Both the position numbers and the translations under genes were made by a program. Positions 28,070-36,194 of a stretch of 64,000 nt of DNA are shown piece after piece. The stretch is from Streptomyces sp. DH5 (lineage in GTDB: Bacteria > Actinomycetota > Actinomycetes > Streptomycetales > Streptomycetaceae). Location of the stretch: positions 1 through 64,000 of the forward strand of contig NZ_JAHWGP010000037.1 in the NCBI RefSeq assembly GCF_020873915.1. Direction: 5' to 3'. Position 1 is the stretch's first letter, and each line of letters begins with the position of its first letter. Below the pieces are notes generated by a model. It saw only the letters and a program-made list of their open reading frames with translations. It searched no databases and was not told where the DNA came from.

Positions 28070-30108
28070 ACGACGACGCACTCAAGCAGCTCTCCGACCG
28101 GCTCGGCGGCATCGCCTACGGCGGGGACTACAACCCGGAGCAGTGGCCGCGCCAGGTGTGGGAGGAGGACGTCCGCCTCATGCGTGAGGCCGGCGTCAAC
28201 CTCGTCACCGTCGGCGTCTTCTCCTGGGCGCTGCTCGAACCGCGCCCCGGGACGTACGAGTTCGGCCTGCTCGACGAGGTCATGGACCTGCTGCACGCGA
28301 ACGGCGTCGCCGTCGACCTGGCGACGGCCACGGCGTCCCCTCCGCCGTGGTTCTCGGTGCGCCATCCCGAGGCGCTGCCGGTGACCGCCGACGGCGTCCG
28401 GCTGATCCACGGCTCGCGGCAGACGTTCTGCCCGAGCAGTCCCGCGTACGCCGAGGCGGCCGGCCGCCTCACCGAGCGGATCGTGGAGCGCTACCGCGAC
28501 CACCCCGCGCTCGTGCTGTGGCACCTGCACAACGAGTGGGGCAACCACAACGCGCACTGCTTCTGCGACACCAGCGCCGAGGCCTTCCGCGACTGGCTGC
28601 GGGAGCGGTACGGCGACCTCGACGGCCTCAACGAGGCGTGGGGGACGGCGTTCTGGAGCCAGCGCTACGGCGACTGGGCGGAGGTCATGCCGCCGCGCGC
28701 CACCGCGGCCGTGGCGAACCCGACCCAGCAGCTGGACCACTGGCGGTTCTCCTCGGACGCGCTGCTGGCGCTGCACCGGCGCGAGGCGGAGATCGTGCGC
28801 CGCCTCTCCCCCGGTGTGCCGCTGACCACCAACCTCCTGGTCACCCTGGAGAAGAAGGTCGACGGGTTCTCCCTCGCCAGGGCGTGCGACTTCGTGTCCG
28901 TGGACCAGTACCTCACGGCCGCGGACCCCGAGGCGCACATCGGGCTGTCCCTCGACGCCGACCTCGCGCGCGGCATGGGCGGCGGCGCTCCCTGGCTGCT
29001 GATGGAGCACTCCACCTCGGCGGTCAACTGGCAGCCCCGCAACGTCGCGAAGACCCCGGGGCAGATGCGGCGCAACAGCCTCGCGCACGTGGCGCGCGGC
29101 GCCGACGGCGTCCTGTACTTCCAGTGGCGCCAGTCGAAGGCCGGCGCCGAGAAGTGGCACTCCGCGATGCTCCCGCACGGCGGCACGGACACCAAGACCT
29201 GGCGCGAGGTCACCGCTCTCGGCCGGGACCTGAGGGCCCTGGCGGAGGTCCGCGGCACCCGGGTGGTGTCGGACGTGGCGCTGCTGTTCGACTGGAACGC
29301 CTGGTGGGCCCTCGAGATGGACGCCACCCCCTCGCAGGACCTGCGCTACCTCGACCTGGTCCGGGCCTGGTACGAGGCACTGTGGTCGCTGGGCGTGACC
29401 TGCGACCTGGTGCACCCCGGGAGCGACCTGGGCGGGTACCGGCTGGTCCTCGTCCCCAGCCTCTGCCTGACGAGTGACGCGGACGCCGCGGCGCTGACCG
29501 GGTACGTCGCGGACGGAGGACACGCGGCCGTCGGATTCTTCAGCGGTGTGGTGGACGAGCACGACCACGTCCGCCTCGGCGGTCATCCGGGGGCGTACCG
29601 GGACATGCTCGGCCTCCGGGTGGACGAGTTCTTCCCGCTCCGGGAGGCGGAGACGGTCCGGCTGTCCGACGGCTCACGGGCGACGGTCTGGAGCGAACTC
29701 GTCGAGCCGCGCGGGGCCGGGACGGTCCTGTCGTTCGCGGCGGACCCGTCGTCCGGCGGCCCGGTGGCGGGGCACCCGGCGGTCACACGGCACGCACACG
29801 GCGACGGTGTGTCCTGGTACGTGGCGACGCGTCCGGAGGCGGAAGCGCTGCGCGCGCTGCTGGCCCGGGTCTGCCGGGAGGCCGGGGTCACCGCCGCGGC
29901 CGAGGTCCCGGCCGGCGTCGAGGCGGTCCGCAGGCGCGGCCCGGACGCCACCTACCTGTTCCTGATCAACCACTCCCCGCGCGACGTGTCCGTCCCGGCG
30001 ACGGGCACCGACCTGCTGAGCGGCGCCACCGCCGACGGCGAGGTCGTCGTCCGCGCGGGCGACGTCGTGGTGATCCGGGAGCCCGGCTCCCCCTCGGCGG
30101 ACGGGTGA
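28066..30108 (+). CDS. Beta-galactosidase, GH42
   Basis: A 680-residue cytoplasmic glycoside hydrolase 42. Start motif YGGDYNPEQWP, acid/base Glu157 in HLHNEWGNHN, nucleophile Glu314 in LLMEHSTSAVNWQPRN; then a trimerisation domain (about 390-600) and a small C-terminal beta domain. A cysteine cluster follows the acid/base (AHCFCDT), as in zinc-binding GH42 enzymes. The GTG start overlaps the TGA of the permease. The enzyme releases galactose from imported beta-galacto-oligosaccharides, possibly from arabinogalactan. It ends 4 bases before the DeoR gene. Confidence 0.93.
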   Translation: MNDDALKQLSDRLGGIAYGGDYNPEQWPRQVWEEDVRLMREAGVNLVTVGVFSWALLEPRPGTYEFGLLDEVMDLLHANGVAVDLATATASPPPWFSVRHPEALPVTADGVRLIHGSRQTFCPSSPAYAEAAGRLTERIVERYRDHPALVLWHLHNEWGNHNAHCFCDTSAEAFRDWLRERYGDLDGLNEAWGTAFWSQRYGDWAEVMPPRATAAVANPTQQLDHWRFSSDALLALHRREAEIVRRLSPGVPLTTNLLVTLEKKVDGFSLARACDFVSVDQYLTAADPEAHIGLSLDADLARGMGGGAPWLLMEHSTSAVNWQPRNVAKTPGQMRRNSLAHVARGADGVLYFQWRQSKAGAEKWHSAMLPHGGTDTKTWREVTALGRDLRALAEVRGTRVVSDVALLFDWNAWWALEMDATPSQDLRYLDLVRAWYEALWSLGVTCDLVHPGSDLGGYRLVLVPSLCLTSDADAAALTGYVADGGHAAVGFFSGVVDEHDHVRLGGHPGAYRDMLGLRVDEFFPLREAETVRLSDGSRATVWSELVEPRGAGTVLSFAADPSSGGPVAGHPAVTRHAHGDGVSWYVATRPEAEALRALLARVCREAGVTAAAEVPAGVEAVRRRGPDATYLFLINHSPRDVSVPATGTDLLSGATADGEVVVRAGDVVVIREPGSPSADG

Positions 30109-30112
30109 CGGC

Positions 30113-30958
30113 GTGCTCGCCAGGCAACGGCAGGAGGACATCGCCCGGCTGGTCCGCCAGCGCGGCTCGATCCGGGTGAGCGCGCTGACGGAGCGGTTCG
30201 ACGTGTCCCACATGACGATCCGGCGTGACCTGGAGGCGCTCGCGCGCCGGGGCCGGCTCGACAAGGTCCACGGCGGCGCGGTCGCGCCGGCCCACGGCAG
30301 CGACGTGGAACCGGCGTTCGCGGAGAAGACGTCCCGGCAGGTCGCGGCCAAGGAGGCCATCGCGGTCGCGGCCGCCCGGCTGGTCACTCCCGGCTCGGCG
30401 ATCGGCGTGACCGCCGGGACGACCACGTGGACGCTCGCCCGGCTCCTCCTGGACGTCCCGGACATCACGGTGGTCACCAACAGTGTGCAGGTGGCGCAGG
30501 TCCTGCACACCCAGCGGCGGCGGACGCAGACGGTGGTGCTCACCGGTGGGGTGCGCACCCCTTCCGACGCGCTGGTGGGGCCGGTCGCGGTCACCGCTCT
30601 GCGCACGCTCCACGTCGACGTGCTGTTCATGGGGGTGCACGGCATGGACGCCCGGACGGGCTTCAGCACGCCGAACCCGGAGGAGGCGGAGACGAACCGG
30701 GCGATGTGCCGCTCGGCCCGGCACACCGTGGTACTGGCCGACCACACCAAGTGGAACGCGGCCGGCCTCGCGAGCATCGCCCCGCTGGGTGCGGCGGACA
30801 CGCTCATCACCGACTCGGGCATCGACGGACACGGCCGTGACGCGCTGGAACACGGCGTCGGTGAACTGACCGTGGTCACACCGTCCCGTTCCTCACCGCG
30901 GGCCGCTTCCCCCCGGCCCCCCGTCCCTCCCCGACCGATCGAAGGTGCCCGCACGTGA
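30113..30958 (+). CDS. DeoR-family transcriptional regulator
   Basis: A 281-residue regulator: winged helix at about 1-60 (RQEDIARLVRQRGSIRVSALTERF, SHMTIRRDLEAL) with the DeoR signature HGGAVAP, and a sugar-phosphate-binding C-terminal domain (about 75-250; SAIGVTAGTTTWTLARLL, VVLADHTKW). GTG start directly after the GH42 stop and a GTGA overlap with the alpha-galactosidase gene. It probably represses this operon until a phosphorylated galactose or tagatose derivative appears. The Pro/Ser-rich tail after residue 255 is unusual and likely unstructured. Confidence 0.88.
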   Translation: MLARQRQEDIARLVRQRGSIRVSALTERFDVSHMTIRRDLEALARRGRLDKVHGGAVAPAHGSDVEPAFAEKTSRQVAAKEAIAVAAARLVTPGSAIGVTAGTTTWTLARLLLDVPDITVVTNSVQVAQVLHTQRRRTQTVVLTGGVRTPSDALVGPVAVTALRTLHVDVLFMGVHGMDARTGFSTPNPEEAETNRAMCRSARHTVVLADHTKWNAAGLASIAPLGAADTLITDSGIDGHGRDALEHGVGELTVVTPSRSSPRAASPRPPVPPRPIEGART

Positions 30959-33126
30959 CCACCGACCGTTCCTCCCACCTGGTCCACTTCCGTTCGGGCG
31001 GCACGAGCCTGGTCCTCGACTGCTCGGGACCCCGCCTCCCGCGGGTGCTGCGCTGGGGAGCCGACCTCGGAGACCTGGACGCGGACACACCGGGTGGTGG
31101 GGGCGACCTCGTCTCCCTCGCCACGGCGAGCGTCGCCGAGCTCGGCACCAGCGTTCCCGACGTCCAGGTGCCCGTGAGCGTGCTGCCCGAGCAGTCGGCC
31201 GGCTGGCTGGGCACCCCGGGGCTGTCCGGCCACCGCGAGGGCGCCGACTTCTCCTGCGCCTTCACCGTGCGGGAACTGCGCTTCCCGGACCCCCGCTCGC
31301 TGACGGTCGAGGCCACGGACGAGCAGGCCGGGCTCGGCCTGCGGTGGGAGCTGGAACTGACCCCCTCCGGGCTGGTCCGCCAGCGTGCCCGTCTCACCAA
31401 CCGGGGTGAGGGCCCGTACACGCTGGAGGCGCTGCAGCTCGCCCTGCCGGTGCCGGCCCACGCCGCCGAAGTGCTCGACCTGACCGGCCGCCACCTGCGG
31501 GAACGGTCGCCGCAGCGGCACGAGTTCACCCTCGGCACGCATCTGCGGGAGAACCGGCGCGGACGTACCGGTGTCGACGCCACCCTCCTGCACGCGGTGG
31601 GTGAGCGGGGCTTCGGCTTCCGCGGTGGTGAGGTGTGGAGCCTGCACGTCGCGTGGAGCGGCAACCACCGCACCTTCGCCGAGCGGACGAACGCCGGGGT
31701 CTCCCTCCTCGGCGGTGGCGAGCTGCTGCTGCCGGGGGAGATGCGCCTCGGGCCCGGTGCCGCGTACACGACCCCGTGGCTGCTGGGCTCGTACGGCGAC
31801 GGTCTGGACGCCATGGCGGCGCGTTTCCACACGTACCTGCGGCAGCGTCCCCACCACCCGGCCACCGCGCGTCCCGTCACGCTCAACACCTGGGAGGCCG
31901 TCTACTTCCGGCAGGACCTCGGCACCCTGGCCGCCCTGGCGGACGCGGCGGCGGAGGTCGGAGCCGAGCGGTTCGTGCTGGACGACGGGTGGTTCCGCGG
32001 TCGTCGCGACGACCGGGCGGGCCTGGGCGACTGGTACGTGGACCCCGAGGTCTGGCCGGAGGGGCTGCATCCCCTCGTCGAGCACGTCCGTTCCCGCGGC
32101 CTGCAGTTCGGTCTCTGGGTCGAGCCGGAGATGATCAACCCCGACTCGGACCTGGCCCGGGCCCACCCGGAGTGGATCCTGTCGGCGGCCGGGCGCATGC
32201 CGCCGGAGGCCCGGCACCAGCAGGTGCTCGACCTGGGCAGGCCGGAGGCGTACGCCTACGTGCTCGAGCGGCTGGACGCCCTGGTCGGCGAGTACGCCGT
32301 CGACTACCTCAAGTGGGACCACAACCGCGACCTCATCGACGCGGGCAGCGGCCGGCACGGCGTGGGCGGGGTGCACGCACAGACCACCGCCGTGTACGCG
32401 CTCATGGACGAGCTGCGCCGGCGTCACCCCGGGCTGGAGATCGAGTCCTGCTCGTCGGGCGGCGCCCGGGTGGACCTGGGCATCCTCGAGCGCAGCGACC
32501 GGGTGTGGACGAGCGACTGCATCGACGCCCTGGAACGGCAGCAGATCCAGCTCTGGACGGGTCTGTTGCTGCCGCCCGAGCTGATGGGTACGCACGTCGG
32601 CGCCCCCGGTGCGCACACCACGGGCCGCACGCACGGTCTGGACTTCCGCGCCGGCACCGCGTTCTTCGGCCACATGGGCATCGAGTGGGACCTCACCCTG
32701 GCGACGCCCGGCGAGCGCCGCAGGCTCGCCGAGTGGATCGCGGTGCACAAGCGGCTCCGGCCGCTGCTGCACGGAGGGACCGTGGTCCACGGTGACGCCC
32801 ATGATCCCGCCGTGCTCGTGCACGGCGTCGTGGCCCCGGACCGGTCCCACGCCGTGTACGCGGTGGTGCAGAAGGCCACGAGCGTGCAGATGCCGACCGG
32901 CCGCGTGCGCCTGCCCGGGCTGGCGGAGGACGCGCGCTACGCCGTGGCGCCCCTGCCGCCGGGGGACGCGACCCGGGGGCCGGTCACCAGTCCGCTCCCC
33001 TGGTGGGCGCCGGAGGGCGTCGAACTGCCGGGCCGCGTCCTGTCCGTGCTCGGCGTGCAGGCGCCGACCCTCCACCCGGAGAGCCTCGCGCTGATCGAGG
33101 TCCGGCGGATCGCGCCGCGGGCCTGA
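30955..33126 (+). CDS. Alpha-galactosidase, GH36
   Basis: A 723-residue enzyme with the GH36 layout: N-terminal beta-supersandwich (1-300), a TIM barrel (about 310-650) and a C-terminal beta-domain. The nucleophile is Asp455 in YLKWDHNRDL and the acid/base Asp521 in VWTSDCIDALERQ; CSSGGARVDLGIL and FVLDDGWF are further family motifs. It hydrolyses terminal alpha-galactose (melibiose, raffinose type) in the cytoplasm. Last gene of the galactoside operon, overlapping the DeoR gene by GTGA and followed by a strong terminator. Confidence 0.93.
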   Translation: MTTDRSSHLVHFRSGGTSLVLDCSGPRLPRVLRWGADLGDLDADTPGGGGDLVSLATASVAELGTSVPDVQVPVSVLPEQSAGWLGTPGLSGHREGADFSCAFTVRELRFPDPRSLTVEATDEQAGLGLRWELELTPSGLVRQRARLTNRGEGPYTLEALQLALPVPAHAAEVLDLTGRHLRERSPQRHEFTLGTHLRENRRGRTGVDATLLHAVGERGFGFRGGEVWSLHVAWSGNHRTFAERTNAGVSLLGGGELLLPGEMRLGPGAAYTTPWLLGSYGDGLDAMAARFHTYLRQRPHHPATARPVTLNTWEAVYFRQDLGTLAALADAAAEVGAERFVLDDGWFRGRRDDRAGLGDWYVDPEVWPEGLHPLVEHVRSRGLQFGLWVEPEMINPDSDLARAHPEWILSAAGRMPPEARHQQVLDLGRPEAYAYVLERLDALVGEYAVDYLKWDHNRDLIDAGSGRHGVGGVHAQTTAVYALMDELRRRHPGLEIESCSSGGARVDLGILERSDRVWTSDCIDALERQQIQLWTGLLLPPELMGTHVGAPGAHTTGRTHGLDFRAGTAFFGHMGIEWDLTLATPGERRRLAEWIAVHKRLRPLLHGGTVVHGDAHDPAVLVHGVVAPDRSHAVYAVVQKATSVQMPTGRVRLPGLAEDARYAVAPLPPGDATRGPVTSPLPWWAPEGVELPGRVLSVLGVQAPTLHPESLALIEVRRIAPRA

Positions 33127-33132
33127 GGCGTC

Positions 33133-33182
33133 CGTGCGGGAGGGCCGGCAGGGCTGGGACGCCCTGCCGGCCCTCCCGCACG
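33133..33182 (+). terminator. Strong terminator after the galactoside operon
   Basis: Perfect 22-bp arms (33133-33154 and 33161-33182) with a 6-base loop, 7 bases after the GH36 stop. Very GC-rich and without a T-run, as is common in Streptomyces. Confidence 0.85.
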
Positions 33183-33258
33183 AGCCCGGCGGTTCAGCGG
33201 TACGGGGTTCGGTGGGACATCGCCGTGGTCCTGCGGAACACGGGCGATGAGCGGCGCG

Positions 33259-33310
33259 GGCGCGGAGCGCCCCGCGTCAGCGAGGGCACAGGCGCGGAGC
33301 GCCCCGCGTC
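33259..33310. repeat. 20-bp direct repeat, 32 bp apart
   Basis: The sequence GGCGCGGAGCGCCCCGCGTC occurs at 33259-33278 and again at 33291-33310. Each copy includes a GGCGC/GCGCC-type inverted pair. No coding function is seen. Confidence 0.6.
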
Positions 33311-33464
33311 GGGCCGAGCCTCCCGGCAGCGCCTCCCGCAGCGGCCCGCGGCCCCGGCGAGCGGGTACTGCCGCGACGGTGACCGCGTCTGTGGCCCGCC
33401 GCCGCGTCCCACGACCACATGTACCGGCTTCCCGCGTCGTCCTGACCGGTGATCAGGACATGGA

Positions 33465-33500
33465 CTTCCGGCGGCGACTCCTGCGAGTCGCCGCCGGAAG
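33465..33500 (-). terminator. Terminator behind rpsN-rpmB
   Basis: Perfect 16-bp stem (33465-33480 with 33485-33500) and a CTGC loop, 27 bases after the S14 stop on the minus strand. It should end the rpmB-rpsN transcript. Confidence 0.8.
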
Positions 33501-33526
33501 CTCCGTCCACCGCGACAGCGCCGGGA

Positions 33527-33832
33527 CTACCAGGACGACTTGGTGACCCCGGGGAGGAAGCCGGCGTGGGCCTGCTCGCGCAGGCGGACACGGGAGAGAC
33601 CGAACTTCCTCAGGTGGCCCCGCGGCCGCCCGTCCACGCTGTCGCGGTTGCGCACCCGGGTCGCACTGGCGTCGCGGGGCTGGCGCCGCAGTTCCGCCGC
33701 CGCGTCCCGGCGTTCGGCGTCGGTGGAGGACGGCCGGCGGATGACCTCCTTCAGCTCCGCCCGCCGGGCCGCGTACCGCTCGACGGTCGCCCTGCGCTTG
33801 TCGTTCTGCGCGATCTTGCTCTTCTTGGCCAT
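33527..33832 (-). CDS. rpsN: 30S ribosomal protein S14, zinc-independent paralogue
   Basis: A 101-residue S14 of the long type without the C-x-x-C zinc ribbon: no cysteine is present. Typical blocks are [21 protein letters not shown] at the start and [30 protein letters not shown] near the end. In Streptomyces such C-minus paralogues replace the zinc-containing versions when zinc is short, under Zur control, releasing zinc from ribosomes. Its ATG shares one base with the TGA of rpmB, so the two form one minus-strand unit behind the Zur-like site at 34108. Confidence 0.95.
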   Translation of the reverse strand: MAKKSKIAQNDKRRATVERYAARRAELKEVIRRPSSTDAERRDAAAELRRQPRDASATRVRNRDSVDGRPRGHLRKFGLSRVRLREQAHAGFLPGVTKSSW

Positions 33833-34068
33833 CAGACCTTCCCTCCCCGGGCGCGGATGCGGGCCACGGCGGCCTCGATGCCGATGCTGTCGACGGTCTT
33901 GATCGCCTTCGCACTGAGGGTCAACCGCACGTACCGGCCCTCGCTCGGCAGCCAGTAGCGCTTGCGCTGGATGTTGGGGTCGAAGCGGCGCGAGGTGCGC
34001 CGGTGGGAGTGGGAGATGGTGTTGCCGAATCCCGGCTGGGCGCCGGTCAGTTGGCAGTGGGCGGACAA
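33832..34068 (-). CDS. rpmB: 50S ribosomal protein L28, zinc-independent paralogue
   Basis: A 78-residue L28: [16 protein letters not shown] at the start, [19 protein letters not shown] in the middle. Only a single cysteine remains, so the four-cysteine zinc site of the C-plus form is absent. It is the first gene of the rpmB-rpsN pair, 40 bases behind a Zur-like palindrome that it shares with the divergent rpmG. Expected to be expressed only in zinc limitation. Confidence 0.94.
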   Translation of the reverse strand: MSAHCQLTGAQPGFGNTISHSHRRTSRRFDPNIQRKRYWLPSEGRYVRLTLSAKAIKTVDSIGIEAAVARIRARGGKV

Positions 34069-34107
34069 GGTCCTACCTGCCTTTCGTCGGTCGCGAGCTG
34101 TTGGTAA

Positions 34108-34122
34108 TGGAAATCATTCCCA
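34108..34122. promoter_or_regulatory. Zur-like box between rpmB and rpmG
   Basis: TGGAAATCATTCCCA is a 7-1-7 imperfect inverted repeat in an AT-rich pocket between two divergent operons of zinc-free ribosomal proteins. It fits the Streptomyces Zur pattern (TGAAAATGATTTTCA type) in spacing and ends. Zur with zinc would block both promoters. Confidence 0.8.
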
Positions 34123-34134
34123 TATAGTAGCCGC

Positions 34135-34299
34135 ATGGCTCGCAACGAGGTACGCCCGATCACCAAGCTCCGCTCCACCGCGGGAACCGGCCACACGTAC
34201 GTCACCCGCAAGAACCGGCGCAACGACCCCGATCGCATGGTGCTGCGCAAGTACGACCCCGTCGCCCGGCGCCACGTCGACTTCCGCGAGGAACGCTGA
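34135..34299 (+). CDS. rpmG: 50S ribosomal protein L33, zinc-independent paralogue
   Basis: A 54-residue L33: [20 protein letters not shown], then [22 protein letters not shown]. No cysteines, unlike the zinc form. The start is only about 13 bases from the end of the Zur-like palindrome, so the operator overlaps the promoter or 5' leader. First gene of the plus-strand unit rpmG-rpmE2-cobW-rpsR. Confidence 0.95.
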   Translation: MARNEVRPITKLRSTAGTGHTYVTRKNRRNDPDRMVLRKYDPVARRHVDFREER

Positions 34300-34348
34300 T
34301 CCCCGCACCCCCCACCGCCGAACCGTCCCGACCCGAAGGAACACCGCC

Positions 34349-34603
34349 ATGAAGCCTGGCATCCACCCCGCGTACGGTCCCGTCGTCTTCCGCGACCGGG
34401 CCGCGAACTACGCCTTCCTCACCCGCTCCACCATGACCAGCGACAAGACGATCGACTGGGAGGACGGCAAGACCTACCCGGTGGTCGACGTCGAGATCTC
34501 GCACGTGAACCACCCCTTCTACACGGGGACCGCCCGAGTGCTGGACACCGCGGGGCGGGTCGAGCGGTTCGAGCGCCGCTACGGCCGGCGCGGAGCGAAC
34601 TGA
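34349..34603 (+). CDS. rpmE2: 50S ribosomal protein L31 type B, zinc-independent
   Basis: An 84-residue type-B L31: [53 protein letters not shown] near the end. It lacks the CxxC zinc motif of type A. GAAGGA precedes the ATG. It ends in TGATG with the CobW gene, so these two are coupled. Type-B L31 replaces the zinc form during zinc shortage. Confidence 0.95.
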   Translation: MKPGIHPAYGPVVFRDRAANYAFLTRSTMTSDKTIDWEDGKTYPVVDVEISHVNHPFYTGTARVLDTAGRVERFERRYGRRGAN

Positions 34604-35763
34604 TGCGGGACGCGACCCCTCTGCCGGTGCTGATCGTCGGCGGGCTGCACTCCGAGGCCCGCCGGACGGTCGTGGACGGCCTGCTGCGGACGGTCCCCGG
34701 CAGTGTCGTCCTCCATCACGACCTGTCCACCGCGGCCGAAGGCACCGTCCTGCGCCAGGTGCGCGACGCCTCGGGCGAGTTGTCCCGCGGCGACGCCCCG
34801 CTGGTCAACGACTGCGCCTGCTGTGCGCTGCGCGAGGACCTCATGCCCGAACTCGAGCGGCTGGCCGACGGCGGCCTGACCCGGCTCGCCGTCGTCGAAC
34901 TGTGGGACTCCGTCGAGCCCAGGGCCATGGCCGAGGTCGTCGTCGCCCACGGCGCGGGCAGGGTCCGTCTCACCAACGTGGTCACGGCGGTCGACCCGGC
35001 CCTCGTACTGCCCTGCCTCGGCAACGGCGACGATCTCGCGGAGGTCGGTCTCGCGGCTGCCGCGACCGACCAGCGCACCGTCGGGGACACCTGGGCCAGA
35101 CAACTGGAGTACGCCCCTGTCGTCGCCGTCGTGGAGAGCGAGGAGGCCGACGACGAGGATCGCGCGCTCCTCCGCCAGCTCCACCCCACCGCACGCCAGG
35201 TGGACGGCGGCTCCGCGGAACTCGCCCGGCTGGCCTTCGCCGGCTTCGACGTGGACGCGGCCGCCGCCGCCCAGCACCCGGCCTGTGCCCTGCTCCCCCA
35301 GGACGCGGACGAGGCCGGGGTGACCACGTTCGTCTGGCGCCGCCACCGTCCGTTCCACCCGGAACGCCTGTACCGGGCGTTGGAGGACCTCTGCTGCGCG
35401 GCCGCCCGCAGTCGCGGACGGTTCTGGCTCGCCGACCGCCCCGACACCCTGCTCGCCTGGGACGCCGCAGGCGGAGCCCTGTGCGTGGAGGGTGCCGGTC
35501 CCTGGCTGGCCTCCCTGCCCGACGCCGCCTGGGACCTGGTCCCGCCCGTACGCCGGGCGGCGGCGGCGCTGGACTGGCACCCGGAGCACGGTGACCGCTG
35601 CCAGCACCTCGTCTTCACCTCGCCCGGACTCGACCGCGACGGGCTCGCACGGCTGCTCGACTCCTGCCTGCTCACCGACGCCGAGTACGCCGCGGGACCC
35701 GAGGCGTGGCAGCGTCTGCCGCCCGCCTTCGACTCCCTCCTCGACCCCGCCGCCCGGACCTGA
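34603..35763 (+). CDS. CobW/COG0523 family protein with degenerate P-loop
   Basis: A 386-residue member of the COG0523 G3E family, whose Zur-controlled branches are thought to move zinc to client enzymes. The metal-binding C-x-C-C motif is present as [12 protein letters not shown] (about residues 69-80) and the C-terminal CobW_C domain (about 245-380) begins [15 protein letters not shown]. The usual GxxGxGKT loop is replaced by [12 protein letters not shown], so classic GTP binding is questionable. It lies between L31 and S18 genes in a zinc-limitation operon and its ATG overlaps the L31 stop. Confidence 0.85.
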   Translation: MRDATPLPVLIVGGLHSEARRTVVDGLLRTVPGSVVLHHDLSTAAEGTVLRQVRDASGELSRGDAPLVNDCACCALREDLMPELERLADGGLTRLAVVELWDSVEPRAMAEVVVAHGAGRVRLTNVVTAVDPALVLPCLGNGDDLAEVGLAAAATDQRTVGDTWARQLEYAPVVAVVESEEADDEDRALLRQLHPTARQVDGGSAELARLAFAGFDVDAAAAAQHPACALLPQDADEAGVTTFVWRRHRPFHPERLYRALEDLCCAAARSRGRFWLADRPDTLLAWDAAGGALCVEGAGPWLASLPDAAWDLVPPVRRAAAALDWHPEHGDRCQHLVFTSPGLDRDGLARLLDSCLLTDAEYAAGPEAWQRLPPAFDSLLDPAART

Positions 35764-35816
35764 GCCACGCACCGGTCCCGACCACCCGCACCACACCCAC
35801 CGGAGAAGGAGCATCC

Positions 35817-36053
35817 ATGGCCCCGCGCCAAGGCCCCCGCAAGCCGCTGAAGGCCCGCCCGAACCCGCTGGACGCGGCCGGCATCACCTATGTCGACTAC
35901 AAGGACGCCGATCTGCTGCGGACGTTCGTCTCCGACCGCGGCAAGATCCGCAGCCGTCGGGTCACCCGCGTCACCGCCCAGCAGCAGCGGCAGCTCGCCA
36001 GAGCGGTCAAGAACGCCCGCGAGATGGCACTGCTGCCGTACGCCGGCCGGTAG
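35817..36053 (+). CDS. rpsR: 30S ribosomal protein S18, zinc-independent paralogue
   Basis: A 78-residue S18: [20 protein letters not shown], then [24 protein letters not shown] and a basic tail. It has no cysteines, in contrast to the zinc-type S18. GAGAAGGAG precedes the ATG. It is the last gene of the Zur-controlled plus-strand unit and is followed by a perfect terminator. Confidence 0.94.
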   Translation: MAPRQGPRKPLKARPNPLDAAGITYVDYKDADLLRTFVSDRGKIRSRRVTRVTAQQQRQLARAVKNAREMALLPYAGR

Positions 36054-36088
36054 GGCGGACGCAGCCGCGCCGCCGGCCGTGCGCGAGG

Positions 36089-36122
36089 AGAGGCACCCCT
36101 CCCGGGAGGGGTGCCTCTCCGT
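36089..36122. terminator. Terminator between the rpsR unit and the RiPP operon
   Basis: A perfect 34-bp palindrome (36089-36122) able to form a 15-bp or longer stem. It lies between two converging transcription units and can serve both. Confidence 0.85.
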
Positions 36123-36194
36123 GTGTGCCGCCGCCGGTTCCGGCAGGGTCGCCGGCCCCACCGGCCGGACCGGATCCCGGGTGAAGTGCCGTGC

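Larger units (their letters stand above)
33183..33526. other. Intergenic stretch with repeats and a second hairpin
   Basis: Between the galactoside operon and the ribosomal protein genes. It holds a 20-bp direct repeat and a terminator hairpin (both listed). Short frames on both strands are rich in Arg, Ala and Pro and show no family motif, so no gene is called. Confidence 0.5.

Noticed and set aside
29674-33075. Very long minus-strand open frame (over 1100 codons) opposite the GH42, DeoR and GH36 genes
   Set aside because: It is antisense to three genes with clear catalytic motifs. Long antisense frames are a usual by-product of high GC at third positions, and its translation is low-complexity with no domain.
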